Position numbers and translations under genes: made by a program | Shown: positions 18,387 through 27,613 of the stretch, piece after piece | Position numbering within the stretch: the first letter of the stretch is position 1 | Layout of the letters: each line of letters begins with the position of its first letter | Assembly: GCA_023415825.1 (NCBI GenBank) | Contig: JAEZJF010000020.1 | Location: 1-64,000, forward strand | DNA from: Bacillota bacterium | Lineage (GTDB): Bacteria; Bacillota; Clostridia; DSM-8532 | Length of the DNA: 64,000 nucleotides | Direction of reading: 5' to 3' | Notes under the pieces: model-generated | Databases searched by the model: none | Told to the model about the DNA's origin: nothing | The model's input: only the letters and a program-made list of their open reading frames with translations

Positions 18387-20681
18387 ATGAGTATCCTGAT
18401 AAATGATGAGTGGAAAATCATTCAAGAGGGATTCTCGATTGAGGAGAATCGTTTATTTGAGAGTTTGATGTCTTCCGGCAACGGAAGAATGGGTCTTAGG
18501 GGTAATCATGAAGAGGACTACACAGGAGATTCCTTAAAGGGAACCTATGTTGCCGGTGTTTATTATCCTGACAAAACACGCGTGGGCTGGTGGAAGAACG
18601 GTTATCCCGAATATTTTGCCAAGGTTTTGAATGCGATAGATTTTATTGGCATCCGTATATTTATAAATGGCGAAATGGTCGATCTGGCGTCTTCACGATT
18701 TAAAGGCTACAAAAGGGAGCTTGACATGAAGGAGAGCGTTCTTCGGCGGAGCTTTACCTTTATTGGAACAAATGGCTCGGAGTTTGAAATTAAAACTCAA
18801 CGCTTTGTCAGCTATGCCGATCCCGATATCGCTGCCATCCGATATTCTGTTTCAAGTCTCAATCAAGACGCGGATATTACCTTCATTTCGTTCCTTAATG
18901 GGGATGTTAAGAATGAGGATGCCAATTATAATGAGAAGTTCTGGGACTATGTATCAAGCCAGGCAACCCATGCAACCTCTTATGTCACCATGAAGACACG
19001 TAAAACTGAGTTTACTGTTTCCTCTGCTTTTTCCTGGAAGCTTACAGGAGCAAAGGCCGACGCAACATACCCTGTTACCGAAAGAAATGGGGAATACGTT
19101 GGCACTAAGATTAATACACGTATTGCGAAGGGTGCTTCTGTGACCCTCGAAAAATTTATATCGGTAGTCAGTGACCGTTACTATAAGGCTGAAGGAATCC
19201 AGGATATCGCATTGAAAAAGGCTCAGGGGGCAAAGGATCAGGGTTATGCTTCGCTCTTGGATGCCCATATAGTAAAATGGAACGATATCTGGCGTATGGG
19301 GGACATTACGATTTCTGATGATGTTCCCGCCCAGCAAGGTATTCGCTTCAATATTTATCACCTTAACTGTACCTATTCCGGGGATGACCCGCGGCTAAAC
19401 ATCGGTCCCAAAGGCTTTACAGGTGAAAAGTACGGCGGCAGTACCTATTGGGATACTGAGGCGTATTGTCTTGCCTTCTATTTGGGAACTCGCCGGCCTG
19501 AGATCGCCAAAAACCTTTTGGTCTACCGGCACAACCACCTTAAAAAGGCCAAGGAAAACTCACGGAAGCTTGGAACGCGCGGCGCCCTATATCCCATGGT
19601 GACTATGAACGGCGAGGAATGCCATAACGAATGGGAGATCACTTTTGAGGAGATTCATCGCAATTGTGCCATCACCTATGCCATTAAGAATTATACAGAC
19701 TATACCGGGGATGTCTCCTATCTTGTTGAAAAGGGCATTGATGTACTGGTTGAAACCTCGCGCTATTGGCTGTCCAGGGTCAGCTATAATCCTCAGAAGA
19801 ATATGACCATGATTCTAGGTGTAACTGGGCCAAACGAGTATGAGAATAATGTCAGCAATAACTGGTATACCAACCGCATGGTCAAGTGGAGCCTTCAGTA
19901 TACCGTGGATGTTCTTTTAATGATGGAGGATAAATATCCTGACCAATACAAAGCTTCAATTGAACGATTGGATCTTTCTACAGACGAAATAAAAGCTTTT
20001 GAATGTGTAAGCCGAAAAATGTACCTTCCCGAGGATAAGGAACTGGGTATTTTTCTCCAGCAGGATGGATATCTTGATAAGGAGCAGATCCTTGTTTCAG
20101 AGCTTGATCCATCGGAGCTTCCTATCAATAAAAACTGGTCATGGGACAGAATCTTAAGATCCTGCTTCATTAAGCAGGCTGATGTTCTTCAGGGGCTTTG
20201 GTTCCTAAATGATTATTATACCCTTGATGAAAAAATACGTAATTTTGATTTTTATGAACCTAGAACCGTCCATGAATCCTCACTTTCACCTTGTGTTTAC
20301 TCTATTATTGCTTCAGAAATCGGACGTGAAGAAAAGGCTTACGAGCTTTACTTAAGAACAGCAAGGCTTGATCTTGACAACTACAACAAGGATACGGATG
20401 ACGGTCTCCATATCACTTCGATGGCCGGAACATGGATGAGTATCGTTAACGGGTTCGGCGGCATGCGAATCAGGGAGGGAAATTTGTCATTGGCTCCCTT
20501 CAAGCCTGCGTCATGGAAAGATTACTCTTTCCGGCTTGTCTATCATGGCAGGCTCTTGAAAGTGACTGTAGAAGAGGGAGGATGCACACTCCTCCTAGAA
20601 GAGGGAGAGCCCATTGAACTTTCAATCTATGGTAACCGTATATCCTTGAAGCCCTGTGTATCGTTCACAGCAAAAAAGTAA
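18387..20681 (+). CDS. GH65 family disaccharide phosphorylase, probably maltose phosphorylase
   Basis: A 764-residue protein of the size of maltose phosphorylases. It has the GH65 order: N-terminal beta-sandwich, linker, (alpha/alpha)6 barrel, small C-terminal sheet. The catalytic general acid is the glutamate in the HNEWEITFEEIHRN segment (about residue 417), and the phosphate-binding region includes HESSLSPCVYSIIA near residue 630. The ATG at 18387 follows GGAGGGTTAAGGA. The predicted reaction is maltose plus phosphate to glucose plus beta-glucose 1-phosphate. The pgmB gene next door supports this, since only the beta anomer needs that mutase. Trehalose, kojibiose or nigerose phosphorylase remain possible within the family. 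Confidence 0.85.
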   Translation: MSILINDEWKIIQEGFSIEENRLFESLMSSGNGRMGLRGNHEEDYTGDSLKGTYVAGVYYPDKTRVGWWKNGYPEYFAKVLNAIDFIGIRIFINGEMVDLASSRFKGYKRELDMKESVLRRSFTFIGTNGSEFEIKTQRFVSYADPDIAAIRYSVSSLNQDADITFISFLNGDVKNEDANYNEKFWDYVSSQATHATSYVTMKTRKTEFTVSSAFSWKLTGAKADATYPVTERNGEYVGTKINTRIAKGASVTLEKFISVVSDRYYKAEGIQDIALKKAQGAKDQGYASLLDAHIVKWNDIWRMGDITISDDVPAQQGIRFNIYHLNCTYSGDDPRLNIGPKGFTGEKYGGSTYWDTEAYCLAFYLGTRRPEIAKNLLVYRHNHLKKAKENSRKLGTRGALYPMVTMNGEECHNEWEITFEEIHRNCAITYAIKNYTDYTGDVSYLVEKGIDVLVETSRYWLSRVSYNPQKNMTMILGVTGPNEYENNVSNNWYTNRMVKWSLQYTVDVLLMMEDKYPDQYKASIERLDLSTDEIKAFECVSRKMYLPEDKELGIFLQQDGYLDKEQILVSELDPSELPINKNWSWDRILRSCFIKQADVLQGLWFLNDYYTLDEKIRNFDFYEPRTVHESSLSPCVYSIIASEIGREEKAYELYLRTARLDLDNYNKDTDDGLHITSMAGTWMSIVNGFGGMRIREGNLSLAPFKPASWKDYSFRLVYHGRLLKVTVEEGGCTLLLEEGEPIELSIYGNRISLKPCVSFTAKK

Positions 20682-20723
20682 ATCATTAAATGATACAGAT
20701 CCCCTAAATGAAAGGAGAATCAT

Positions 20724-22364
20724 ATGAAGAAGTTACCCAGTGTCGCTTATTTCTGTATGGAGTATGCCATTGAAAGTCATGTAAAGCTTTATGCGGGAGG
20801 CCTTGGAATTCTTGCAGGCGATTATATGAAGGGTGCCTGCGATGGTAAATATCCCATGGCAGGCATCGGCATAAAGTGGAAGCAGGGCTATGGTGATCAG
20901 TTCATTGAAAAAGAGACGGGGAAGCCCTATGATGCTTACAAGAACCGGCAATACGATTTTTTAGAAGATACCGGTGTTACAGTAAGTGTCAGGATTAATG
21001 GAAGAGATGTTAAGATCAAGGTATGGAAGTATAACGACCATGGCGTGAACAATTTATACCTCCTTGATACCGATATAGACGGTAATGACGGTGACGCCCG
21101 CTGGATCACAGGTCAGCTCTATGGTTGGTTTGGCGAAGAGCGCGTAGCCCAGGAAATGGTTTTGGGTATCGGTGGTGTAAGAGCCTTAAGGGCGTTGGGT
21201 ATTGCTCCGAGTGTTTACCACTTCAATGAAGGCCATGCACTATTTGCAGGCTTTGAGCTCATACGTGAAAAGATGGACTTAGGCATGACCTTTGAAAATG
21301 CATGGAAGGCAACACGTGAAGAAGTAGTGTTTACCACCCACACACCCATTGTACAGGGCAATGAGTCCCATCCCATTGAGCGCTTCATATACATGGGCGC
21401 AAATCTTGGCATGAACAAGAAACAACTGAAGGCGCTTGGGGGCAATCCCTTCAATATGACAGTCGGTGCCTTGAGGCTTTCCAGAATCTCCAATGCTGTG
21501 GCTGATCTTCATAAGGATACCGCCAACAAGATGTGGAGGAAAATCAAGGACAGAAGTGAGATAATCGGCATTACCAATGCCATTCATATCCCTACATGGG
21601 TGGATAAAGCCATGATAAGCCTTGCTGAAAAATACAATGGCAGCCAGGCGACCTCCGATGCCCTTTGGCAGCGGCACATGGAAAATAAAAAGGAGCTTAT
21701 TAGCTTCGTTCAGGCAAGAACCGGTGTATCCTTAAGTCCTGATGTACTGCTCATTGGATTTTCAAGGCGTGCCGCACCCTATAAGCGTTCCAACCTGATT
21801 TTCAGTGACAGGAAATTTATTGAGCCCCTGCTCATGAAAGGAAAGCTCCAGATCGTCTTCTCTGGGAAAGCCCATCCTCTGGATGACAACGGAAAAGCAA
21901 TTGTCGCCGATATTGTTGAAATGACAAAGCTGTATCCCAATAGTGTTGTCTTCCTGGAAGATTACGATATGACCATTGGTCGGGCTTTGACCCGCGGCTC
22001 CGACATTTGGCTTAATAATCCCAGACGGCCCAAGGAAGCCTCCGGAACCTCAGGCATGAAGGCAGCCATGAATGGCGTTCTCAATGTATCAATCCTTGAC
22101 GGTTGGTGGCCGGAAGCCTGTCAGCATGGTATCAACGGCTGGCAATTCGGGGATGCCTACCAGACAGAAAATGAGGAGAAATGCGACAGACACGACTTTA
22201 AGGCTCTAAAGGCTGTTATGAAAAATGATGTGATGCCTACCTATTATAACAATCGGGCAAAATGGATTGAAATGATGGCGACCTCCATCAATACGACAAA
22301 GGAGCCCTTTGGCATGAAGCGTATGTTGGATGAGTATTATAGCAAAATGTATAAGAAAAGCTGA
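20724..22364 (+). CDS. Alpha-glucan phosphorylase (short GlgP type)
   Basis: A 546-residue GT35 glycogen/maltodextrin phosphorylase of the short bacterial/archaeal type, lacking the extra N-terminal length of the classical ~800-residue enzymes. The pyridoxal-phosphate motif EASGTSGMKAAMNG (about residues 436-449) contains the Schiff-base lysine. The N-terminal VAYFCMEYAIESH and the phosphate-site region GFSRRAAPYKR are family features. The ATG at 20724 is preceded by AAAGGAG. It should cut alpha-1,4-glucans or maltodextrins with phosphate to alpha-glucose 1-phosphate, complementing the upstream GH65 enzyme. The 42-bp gap suggests one operon with 18387. Confidence 0.92.
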   Translation: MKKLPSVAYFCMEYAIESHVKLYAGGLGILAGDYMKGACDGKYPMAGIGIKWKQGYGDQFIEKETGKPYDAYKNRQYDFLEDTGVTVSVRINGRDVKIKVWKYNDHGVNNLYLLDTDIDGNDGDARWITGQLYGWFGEERVAQEMVLGIGGVRALRALGIAPSVYHFNEGHALFAGFELIREKMDLGMTFENAWKATREEVVFTTHTPIVQGNESHPIERFIYMGANLGMNKKQLKALGGNPFNMTVGALRLSRISNAVADLHKDTANKMWRKIKDRSEIIGITNAIHIPTWVDKAMISLAEKYNGSQATSDALWQRHMENKKELISFVQARTGVSLSPDVLLIGFSRRAAPYKRSNLIFSDRKFIEPLLMKGKLQIVFSGKAHPLDDNGKAIVADIVEMTKLYPNSVVFLEDYDMTIGRALTRGSDIWLNNPRRPKEASGTSGMKAAMNGVLNVSILDGWWPEACQHGINGWQFGDAYQTENEEKCDRHDFKALKAVMKNDVMPTYYNNRAKWIEMMATSINTTKEPFGMKRMLDEYYSKMYKKS

Positions 22365-22371
22365 GCAGAGA

Positions 22372-22405
22372 AAAAGCCGCTGGTGGATAATCATCAGCGG
22401 CTTTT
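22372..22405. terminator. Bidirectional terminator between convergent genes
   Basis: AAAAGCCGCTG pairs with CAGCGGCTTTT, and the A/T tracts on both sides give a T-run in either direction. It lies between the phosphorylase (forward) and the reverse gene ending at 22427. Confidence 0.8.
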
Positions 22406-22426
22406 ATGCTGTTGGTCAGAGGAATA

Positions 22427-23449
22427 TTAAATAGCCAGATCCACGTGCTGGATGGTGCCCGCTTCGCCGGTTTCTTTAAGGAAAATACCGGTTTGACGGA
22501 TTTGTCCGAGGGTTTCATTAGACTGAGTTTTTAGTCCGAATTCCGACTGAACATTACCCAGATAAATGGCACCGACCCCGGCCTGTCCTATTGCCAGCAG
22601 GATTTTTTCACCTTTTTCGTTCAGCGTCCATATCTTTAGCCTGTTAAAGATTTCGTCATTTTCGTCGATCCAGCCGTTTCCGTCCCCATCGTAGGTAGCA
22701 AGCTCACTAAAGCCATTGCCTGTCTGAGGGCCAAAGAGCTCGCTCCCGTTGTCAATGATGTTGTTGCCGTTCAAGTCCAGAGCCAGAAAGCCCGACCCTG
22801 CTCCCGTAAAAGCAATCGTATCATTGACACCATCACAGTCAATATCAAAGGAGTAATTGCGGTCACCCAGGGAGGCGGAAGCATTGCTGAAGTTAATGAC
22901 AAGCGGGTCTAAAAGCGCGTCACCTGCACGAATGGATATGCTCTTCTGCTGAATAAACTCCCGGCTTACCTTAAAATCCAGATTAAATTGGATTTCACGG
23001 CCATCCGATGTTTTCACACTTCCTTTCGAGGAAAATGAGAGTTTTTCAGATTCATGTGTAAATTCCTGGTAATCATACCTGAGCCCCCATCCTTGAGGTG
23101 CCCTAATGATAGGAGATGAAGCAGGATCCTTATCGACTTTCAGCTTGGGAATAGCAAATTTCAAGCGTTTACCCGTGAGGATATAAATAAAATCCTCAAG
23201 AAGCTTGATTTTTTCCTTATCCCTGTCGGTCAGCTCGATGGAAATTTCCTCCTCCAAGGGCTTGGTTGGCTCATTACGAATATTGTTTTGCTGGAGTTTC
23301 TTACCTTCCTCAGAAATATCAATGAGGACGTTTTCTTCTGTACCTTGATTCGGTTCCTGAGACCAGAACTGAAGTGTTTCTTTTGCAGAATGTTGCCTTG
23401 CGGCGGACCATCGGGCGTTCAAAAGAACGTGGGAATCCGCGATTCTCAT
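22427..23449 (-). CDS. Protein of unknown role with calcium-binding-type Asp/Asn loops
   Basis: A 340-residue protein starting at ATG 23449 behind AAGGAGGC; the in-frame upstream codons have no ribosome site. No signal peptide or membrane segment is visible. The middle (about 80-115) is charged. The C-terminal ~140 residues hold loops rich in Asp, Asn and Gly: DIDCDGVNDTIAF, LDLNGNNIIDNGSELFG and YDGDGNGWIDENDEIF. These resemble EF-hand/dockerin-like or RTX-associated calcium sites and often occur in large secreted proteins. Here they are in a stand-alone protein that looks cytoplasmic or exported by a non-Sec route. I do not recognise a named family. It is divergent from the glycosylase at 23587. 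Confidence 0.6.
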   Translation of the reverse strand: MRIADSHVLLNARWSAARQHSAKETLQFWSQEPNQGTEENVLIDISEEGKKLQQNNIRNEPTKPLEEEISIELTDRDKEKIKLLEDFIYILTGKRLKFAIPKLKVDKDPASSPIIRAPQGWGLRYDYQEFTHESEKLSFSSKGSVKTSDGREIQFNLDFKVSREFIQQKSISIRAGDALLDPLVINFSNASASLGDRNYSFDIDCDGVNDTIAFTGAGSGFLALDLNGNNIIDNGSELFGPQTGNGFSELATYDGDGNGWIDENDEIFNRLKIWTLNEKGEKILLAIGQAGVGAIYLGNVQSEFGLKTQSNETLGQIRQTGIFLKETGEAGTIQHVDLAI

Positions 23450-23586
23450 AAGACATGCCTCCTTGCAAATCAACCATCCTTGATATTAAGTCTCATTTTG
23501 AATATCGGCTTTTTTGGAGTATAACTGTACGATGTTTTTGTTGTATCATAAGAAGAGAAATACTGATTCATTATTGGAGAAATGCT

Positions 23587-24153
23587 ATGAACCAATGGGA
23601 GAGCTTTGTTAAGGCATGTTCCTGCTGCGAAAGATGCGGCCTTCATGAGAACAGAAAAAATGTAGTGATTGGAAGAGGTGCGCCAAAGTCTTCTCCTCTT
23701 CTGTTTATAGGGGAGGGCCCCGGTGAACAGGAGGATCTCCAGGGTGAGGCTTTTGTTGGCCGTGCGGGTAAGCTGCTGGACCTGCTTTTGGAGGCATTGG
23801 AATTTAACCCGGAGCAATACTATATCGCCAATGTCGTTAAATGCCGACCTCCAAATAATCGCGTGCCCAGTCCTGAGGAAGCTGAAGCCTGCCTGCCCTG
23901 GCTCCGCTATCAAGTCAAGGCCATAAAGCCTGCCATTATTGTTTGTCTTGGTGCTACTGCCGCTAAAGCTGTTATTGACAAGGAAGCCCGGATTACAAAG
24001 CTCCGGGGGTCCTGGGTTGAGAAACCGGGCAATCTTCTCATACTGCCTACCTTTCATCCGGCAGCTGTTTTAAGGGATATCCATAAACGGGAAGATTTTT
24101 ATTTGGATTTGAAAAAGGTACGAAAGAAGCTTTCTGAGATGAATTTAGGCTAA
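23587..24153 (+). CDS. Type 4 uracil-DNA glycosylase (iron-sulfur)
   Basis: A 188-residue family 4 uracil-DNA glycosylase that removes uracil from DNA. Motif A GEGPGEQEDLQGEAFVGRAG and the motif B histidine in TFHPAAVLR are present. The four cluster cysteines expected in this family can be placed at the N-terminal CERC pair, VVKC and EAEAC. ATG 23587 follows TTGGAG and gives the normal length; upstream in-frame codons overlap the promoter of the divergent gene. The aminotransferase follows after 79 bp. Confidence 0.92.
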   Translation: MNQWESFVKACSCCERCGLHENRKNVVIGRGAPKSSPLLFIGEGPGEQEDLQGEAFVGRAGKLLDLLLEALEFNPEQYYIANVVKCRPPNNRVPSPEEAEACLPWLRYQVKAIKPAIIVCLGATAAKAVIDKEARITKLRGSWVEKPGNLLILPTFHPAAVLRDIHKREDFYLDLKKVRKKLSEMNLG

Positions 24154-24232
24154 AATAGCAGAAAAAAGTCGAAACACGAAAGCTTGTACCATTGCATATC
24201 ATAGAGTATGAGTTTAACCAAAGAGGCTCTGG

Positions 24233-25384
24233 ATGATCTATTTAGATAACGCTGCGACATCCTTTCCAAAGCCTGCTGCCGTTTATGATAAGATTGACAG
24301 ATTTATGCGGGAATCCTGTGCCAATCCCGGTCGTTCCTCTCATGCAATGGCCAGGGAATCCGCTCTTTGTGTGATGAAGGCAAGAGAACAGCTTGCCGCC
24401 CTTTTTAATGTCAGCAACCCGCTTCAGATAGGATTTACGTCAAATGCCACCATGGCCCTAAATATGGCCATTCAAGGTGTTTTGAAAAAAGGCGATCATG
24501 TGGTGACCACGGCTATGGAACATAATTCTGTTCTGCGGCCTTTATATGAGCTTAAAAAAAACGGGATTATCACCTATACAGTTGTCATGCCAAAAAACCG
24601 TTTCGGCGCTATCGATTACTATGCTATTTCAAGGGCTATACGGACTAATACCCGGCTTATCATTTTAACAGCTTCATCAAACGTAACAGGAACAATCATG
24701 CCCTATGGAGAGGTCGGCGAACTGGCCCGGAAAAAGGGTATTCTTTATTTGGTGGATGCCTCTCAGGGAGCAGGGGTACTGCCATTTGACGTCAAAGCCA
24801 TGTCTATTTCTCTACTGGCCTTCCCGGGCCACAAGGGTTTAATGGGACCCCAGGGAACGGGCGGACTTTATGTGGATGAGAAAATTTCTTTGAGGCCCAT
24901 TATTCAAGGAGGAACGGGAAGCCGCTCCTTTGAGACGATACATCCCATGTTTATGCCGGACATCATTGAGAGCGGCACTTTAAACACCCCGGGTATTGCC
25001 GGCCTGGGTACGGGAGCGGAATTCATTCTTAAAACAGGAACAAAGACCATCCTTGAGAAGAAGGAGCTGCTGCTTTTAAAGCTTTATGAACGCTTGGCAC
25101 CCCATAATCGAATTAAATTATTCTCAACGGTGGAAGAACATCAGAACAGCGGTATCATTGCCCTGCTTGTTAAAAATATGGATTCTTCTGAAACTGCAAA
25201 TCTCCTGGATTCCAGGTATCATATTGCCGTTAGGCCGGGATTTCATTGTGCACCCCTGGCTCACGAGGCCTTGGGGACAGAAAAGACCGGTTTAGTGCGG
25301 TTAAGTATTGGCTTTTTTAATACTCCGGATGAAATGAAATACACTGCCGACAGCTTAATTGAAATAGCTGACGGTCAAGACTGA
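24233..25384 (+). CDS. Class V aminotransferase / cysteine desulfurase-like protein
   Basis: A 383-residue PLP enzyme of the cysteine desulfurase family. The N-terminus IYLDNAATSFPKP, the PLP-lysine motif FPGHKGLMGPQGTGG (Lys about 201) and a C-terminal cysteine in RPGFHCAPLAH at the position of the desulfurase active cysteine are visible. The shorter active-site loop resembles the family of SufS/Csd-like stand-alone proteins. ATG 24233 follows GAGG. The expected chemistry is sulfur mobilisation from cysteine, but no scaffold or SUF genes are adjacent, so the acceptor is unknown. It is probably cotranscribed with the Fe-S glycosylase upstream. Confidence 0.83.
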   Translation: MIYLDNAATSFPKPAAVYDKIDRFMRESCANPGRSSHAMARESALCVMKAREQLAALFNVSNPLQIGFTSNATMALNMAIQGVLKKGDHVVTTAMEHNSVLRPLYELKKNGIITYTVVMPKNRFGAIDYYAISRAIRTNTRLIILTASSNVTGTIMPYGEVGELARKKGILYLVDASQGAGVLPFDVKAMSISLLAFPGHKGLMGPQGTGGLYVDEKISLRPIIQGGTGSRSFETIHPMFMPDIIESGTLNTPGIAGLGTGAEFILKTGTKTILEKKELLLLKLYERLAPHNRIKLFSTVEEHQNSGIIALLVKNMDSSETANLLDSRYHIAVRPGFHCAPLAHEALGTEKTGLVRLSIGFFNTPDEMKYTADSLIEIADGQD

Positions 25385-25399
25385 TTAGTAGGGGCATCC

Positions 25400-26194
25400 C
25401 TAAAGATCAATAAAGGTAATTTCCGGCAGAGAACCCAACCGGAAGGGGACAACTACATTTCCAATCCCGCGACTGATATAGGTAGGAGTTCCGTTGATGG
25501 TATGTAGCCCCTTATGGTAGCCGGCTTTGCAGGTTTCTTCATTTCTTAGCAGTTTATATTCCAAATTAAAGGGCATCCAAATCTGGCCCCCATGAAAATG
25601 TCCGCTTAAAAGAAGGTCAACCTCCCCTTGAGGAACTAAAAGAGCAGTCTCGGGATTATGAGCGATAGCCAGGGTAAAATCAGTGTTTCTGTCTCTTTTT
25701 GAAAGAGCACGTTTCACATCGGGATTTCCTTGCCTGTAATCATCAATACCAACGAGGTTAAGGCTTTGACCACCCTTGTGAAAGGTTATGGAGTCATTGA
25801 TAAGAAGTTCAATACCAAGGCTTTTCAAATTAAAGAGAAAGAGATCCTTAGCAAGCGGACTTCTCTTGAAACAGAGGTGATCATGATTACCCGGGACTGT
25901 GAAAATAGGACAGTTGGGGGAAACACTCTTGACCCAGTTGGTAAAGAGCTGAATATGCTTTTCTTTATCGATTATATCGCCTGCAATAATGAGAAGATCA
26001 GGCTTTTCGTCGCGAAAGGCCTTAGCTGCATCCTCATCAGAAACCATGAGAAGGCCCATGTGAAGATCGGAAATTAAAGCAACCCGAATGCCTAATTCAC
26101 ATTTATGTATTTTGATATATTCACGTTTGAGGTGCCCGGCTTGAAGCACCATTACCAGCATAAAGCTTAAAACTATTATAAGAAAAAGATACAC
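25400..26194 (-). CDS. Membrane-anchored metallophosphoesterase (YkuE-like)
   Basis: A 264-residue calcineurin-like phosphoesterase with one N-terminal membrane segment (residues 2-20). Metal-ligand motifs are in order: DLHMG (DxH), AGDIID (GDxxD), GNHDH (GNHD/E), AHNPE and GHFHGGQ. I chose GTG 26194, eight bases after GAGGTGA; a GTG at 26206 overlaps that site. Homologues such as B. subtilis YkuE are surface-associated, and some act on lipid or nucleotide phosphates. The substrate here is unknown. It converges with the aminotransferase, with only 15 bp between the stops. Confidence 0.85.
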   Translation of the reverse strand: MYLFLIIVLSFMLVMVLQAGHLKREYIKIHKCELGIRVALISDLHMGLLMVSDEDAAKAFRDEKPDLLIIAGDIIDKEKHIQLFTNWVKSVSPNCPIFTVPGNHDHLCFKRSPLAKDLFLFNLKSLGIELLINDSITFHKGGQSLNLVGIDDYRQGNPDVKRALSKRDRNTDFTLAIAHNPETALLVPQGEVDLLLSGHFHGGQIWMPFNLEYKLLRNEETCKAGYHKGLHTINGTPTYISRGIGNVVVPFRLGSLPEITFIDL

Positions 26195-26327
26195 TAATTG
26201 CGTCACCTCTGTACAAGCTTATCATATGCGGGCTTTAATGAACAAGCTATTAGGGCAATGAATCTGGATTTGATATAGGACTGTTTCACTTGTCTTCAAG
26301 GTGATAAATATTAATCATAATAGGAAT

Positions 26328-26364
26328 CATATTTTAAACTAAAATATGAGAAGAATAGTATAAT
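26328..26364 (+). promoter_or_regulatory. Palindrome overlapping the deoB promoter
   Basis: CATATTTTA and TAAAATATG form perfect 9-bp arms around AAC (26328-26348). TATAAT follows at 26359-26364, so the palindrome covers the place of the -35 box, which itself is poor. A repressor or activator of nucleoside salvage could bind here. Which one is not determinable from the sequence. Confidence 0.5.
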
Positions 26365-26386
26365 AGTTTGGACGGAGGTAATCGAA

Positions 26387-27565
26387 ATGAAAAGAGCTAT
26401 TATTATAGTATTAGATAGTGTGGGAATAGGCGAGCTGCCCGATGCCGCGGCCTATGGTGATGTTGGGAGCAATACTTTGGGCAATATAACAAAAGCTATG
26501 GCCAATGAACCCTGGTTTAGGCTCGACAATCTTAAAAGTCTGGGTCTTGGCATGATGGACGGGGTAGATTATATGGGAAAACCCAAAGAAGCGCTGGGTG
26601 CCGTAGGACGATTGGGTGAGCGCTCCAAAGGAAAAGACACCACCACGGGTCACTGGGAGATTTCGGGGTTGATTTTAAACAAGCCCTTCCCAACCTACCC
26701 TCAGGGATTTCCTTCCGATGTTATTGAGGCCTTTGAGAAGGCTATAGGCAGAAAGAGTCTGGGAAATTATTCGGCATCAGGTACTGAAATCATTGCTCAG
26801 TTGGGTGAAGAACATATGAAAACAGGCTTCCCCATTGTGTATACCTCAGCGGACAGCGTGTTCCAGATCGCAGCCCACGAGGATATAATTCCTATTGAAG
26901 AGCAATATGAGATATGCCGCAAGGCCCGTGAGCTCCTAAAAGGAGAGCATGCCGTTGGGCGTGTCATCGCCCGGCCCTTCGTGGGCCAGCCTGGCAGCTT
27001 TAAACGTACCGATCGCAGGCGGGACTTTTCATTGAAGCCCATAAAGAAGACGGTTCTGGATTATGCCAAGGAGCAGGGCTTTGAAGTCAGAGGTGTTGGC
27101 AAAATAGAAGATATCTTCGCAGGCGAGGGTATTACCCACGCAGTTCATATACATGATAATATGGATGGGGTAAATCATACCTTAAATTGGTTGAAGGACA
27201 GCTTTTCCGGTATACTCTTTACCAATCTGGTTGATTTTGACATGCTCTACGGACACCGTAATAATCCGGAAGGATACGCCCGAAGCCTGGTGGATTTTGA
27301 TAAGCGCTTGCCAGAGATAATGGCAGTAATGAAGGATGAAGATATTCTCATTATTACGGCCGATCACGGTTGTGATCCTACAACCGAAAGCACCGACCAC
27401 TCCAGGGAATATACACCGCTGTTTGTTTACGGAAAGCCCGTTAAAGCCGGTGCCAATCTTCATACCCGGGAGAGCTTCTCAGATATTGCGGCAACAGTTG
27501 CCGAGTATCTTGGTATTGAGGCCGACATTGAGGGGAAGAGCTTTTTGAAGGAAATCAAGGCATGA
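26387..27565 (+). CDS. deoB: Phosphopentomutase
   Basis: A 392-residue enzyme of the alkaline-phosphatase superfamily interconverting (deoxy)ribose 1-phosphate and 5-phosphate. Metal and phospho-acceptor motifs are visible: IIIVLDSVGIGELPDAAAYG at the N-terminus, GKDTTTGHWE with the acceptor threonine, NLVDFDMLYGHRN and ITADHGCDPTTESTDHSREY. Length matches the family. ATG 26387 follows GGAGG. It precedes pdp by 48 bp; together they take nucleosides to central metabolism. Confidence 0.97.
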   Translation: MKRAIIIVLDSVGIGELPDAAAYGDVGSNTLGNITKAMANEPWFRLDNLKSLGLGMMDGVDYMGKPKEALGAVGRLGERSKGKDTTTGHWEISGLILNKPFPTYPQGFPSDVIEAFEKAIGRKSLGNYSASGTEIIAQLGEEHMKTGFPIVYTSADSVFQIAAHEDIIPIEEQYEICRKARELLKGEHAVGRVIARPFVGQPGSFKRTDRRRDFSLKPIKKTVLDYAKEQGFEVRGVGKIEDIFAGEGITHAVHIHDNMDGVNHTLNWLKDSFSGILFTNLVDFDMLYGHRNNPEGYARSLVDFDKRLPEIMAVMKDEDILIITADHGCDPTTESTDHSREYTPLFVYGKPVKAGANLHTRESFSDIAATVAEYLGIEADIEGKSFLKEIKA

Positions 27566-27613
27566 GATAAAGCCAAAGTACGGTTCAATCATGAAGAAAG
27601 AAGGTCTGTTAGT

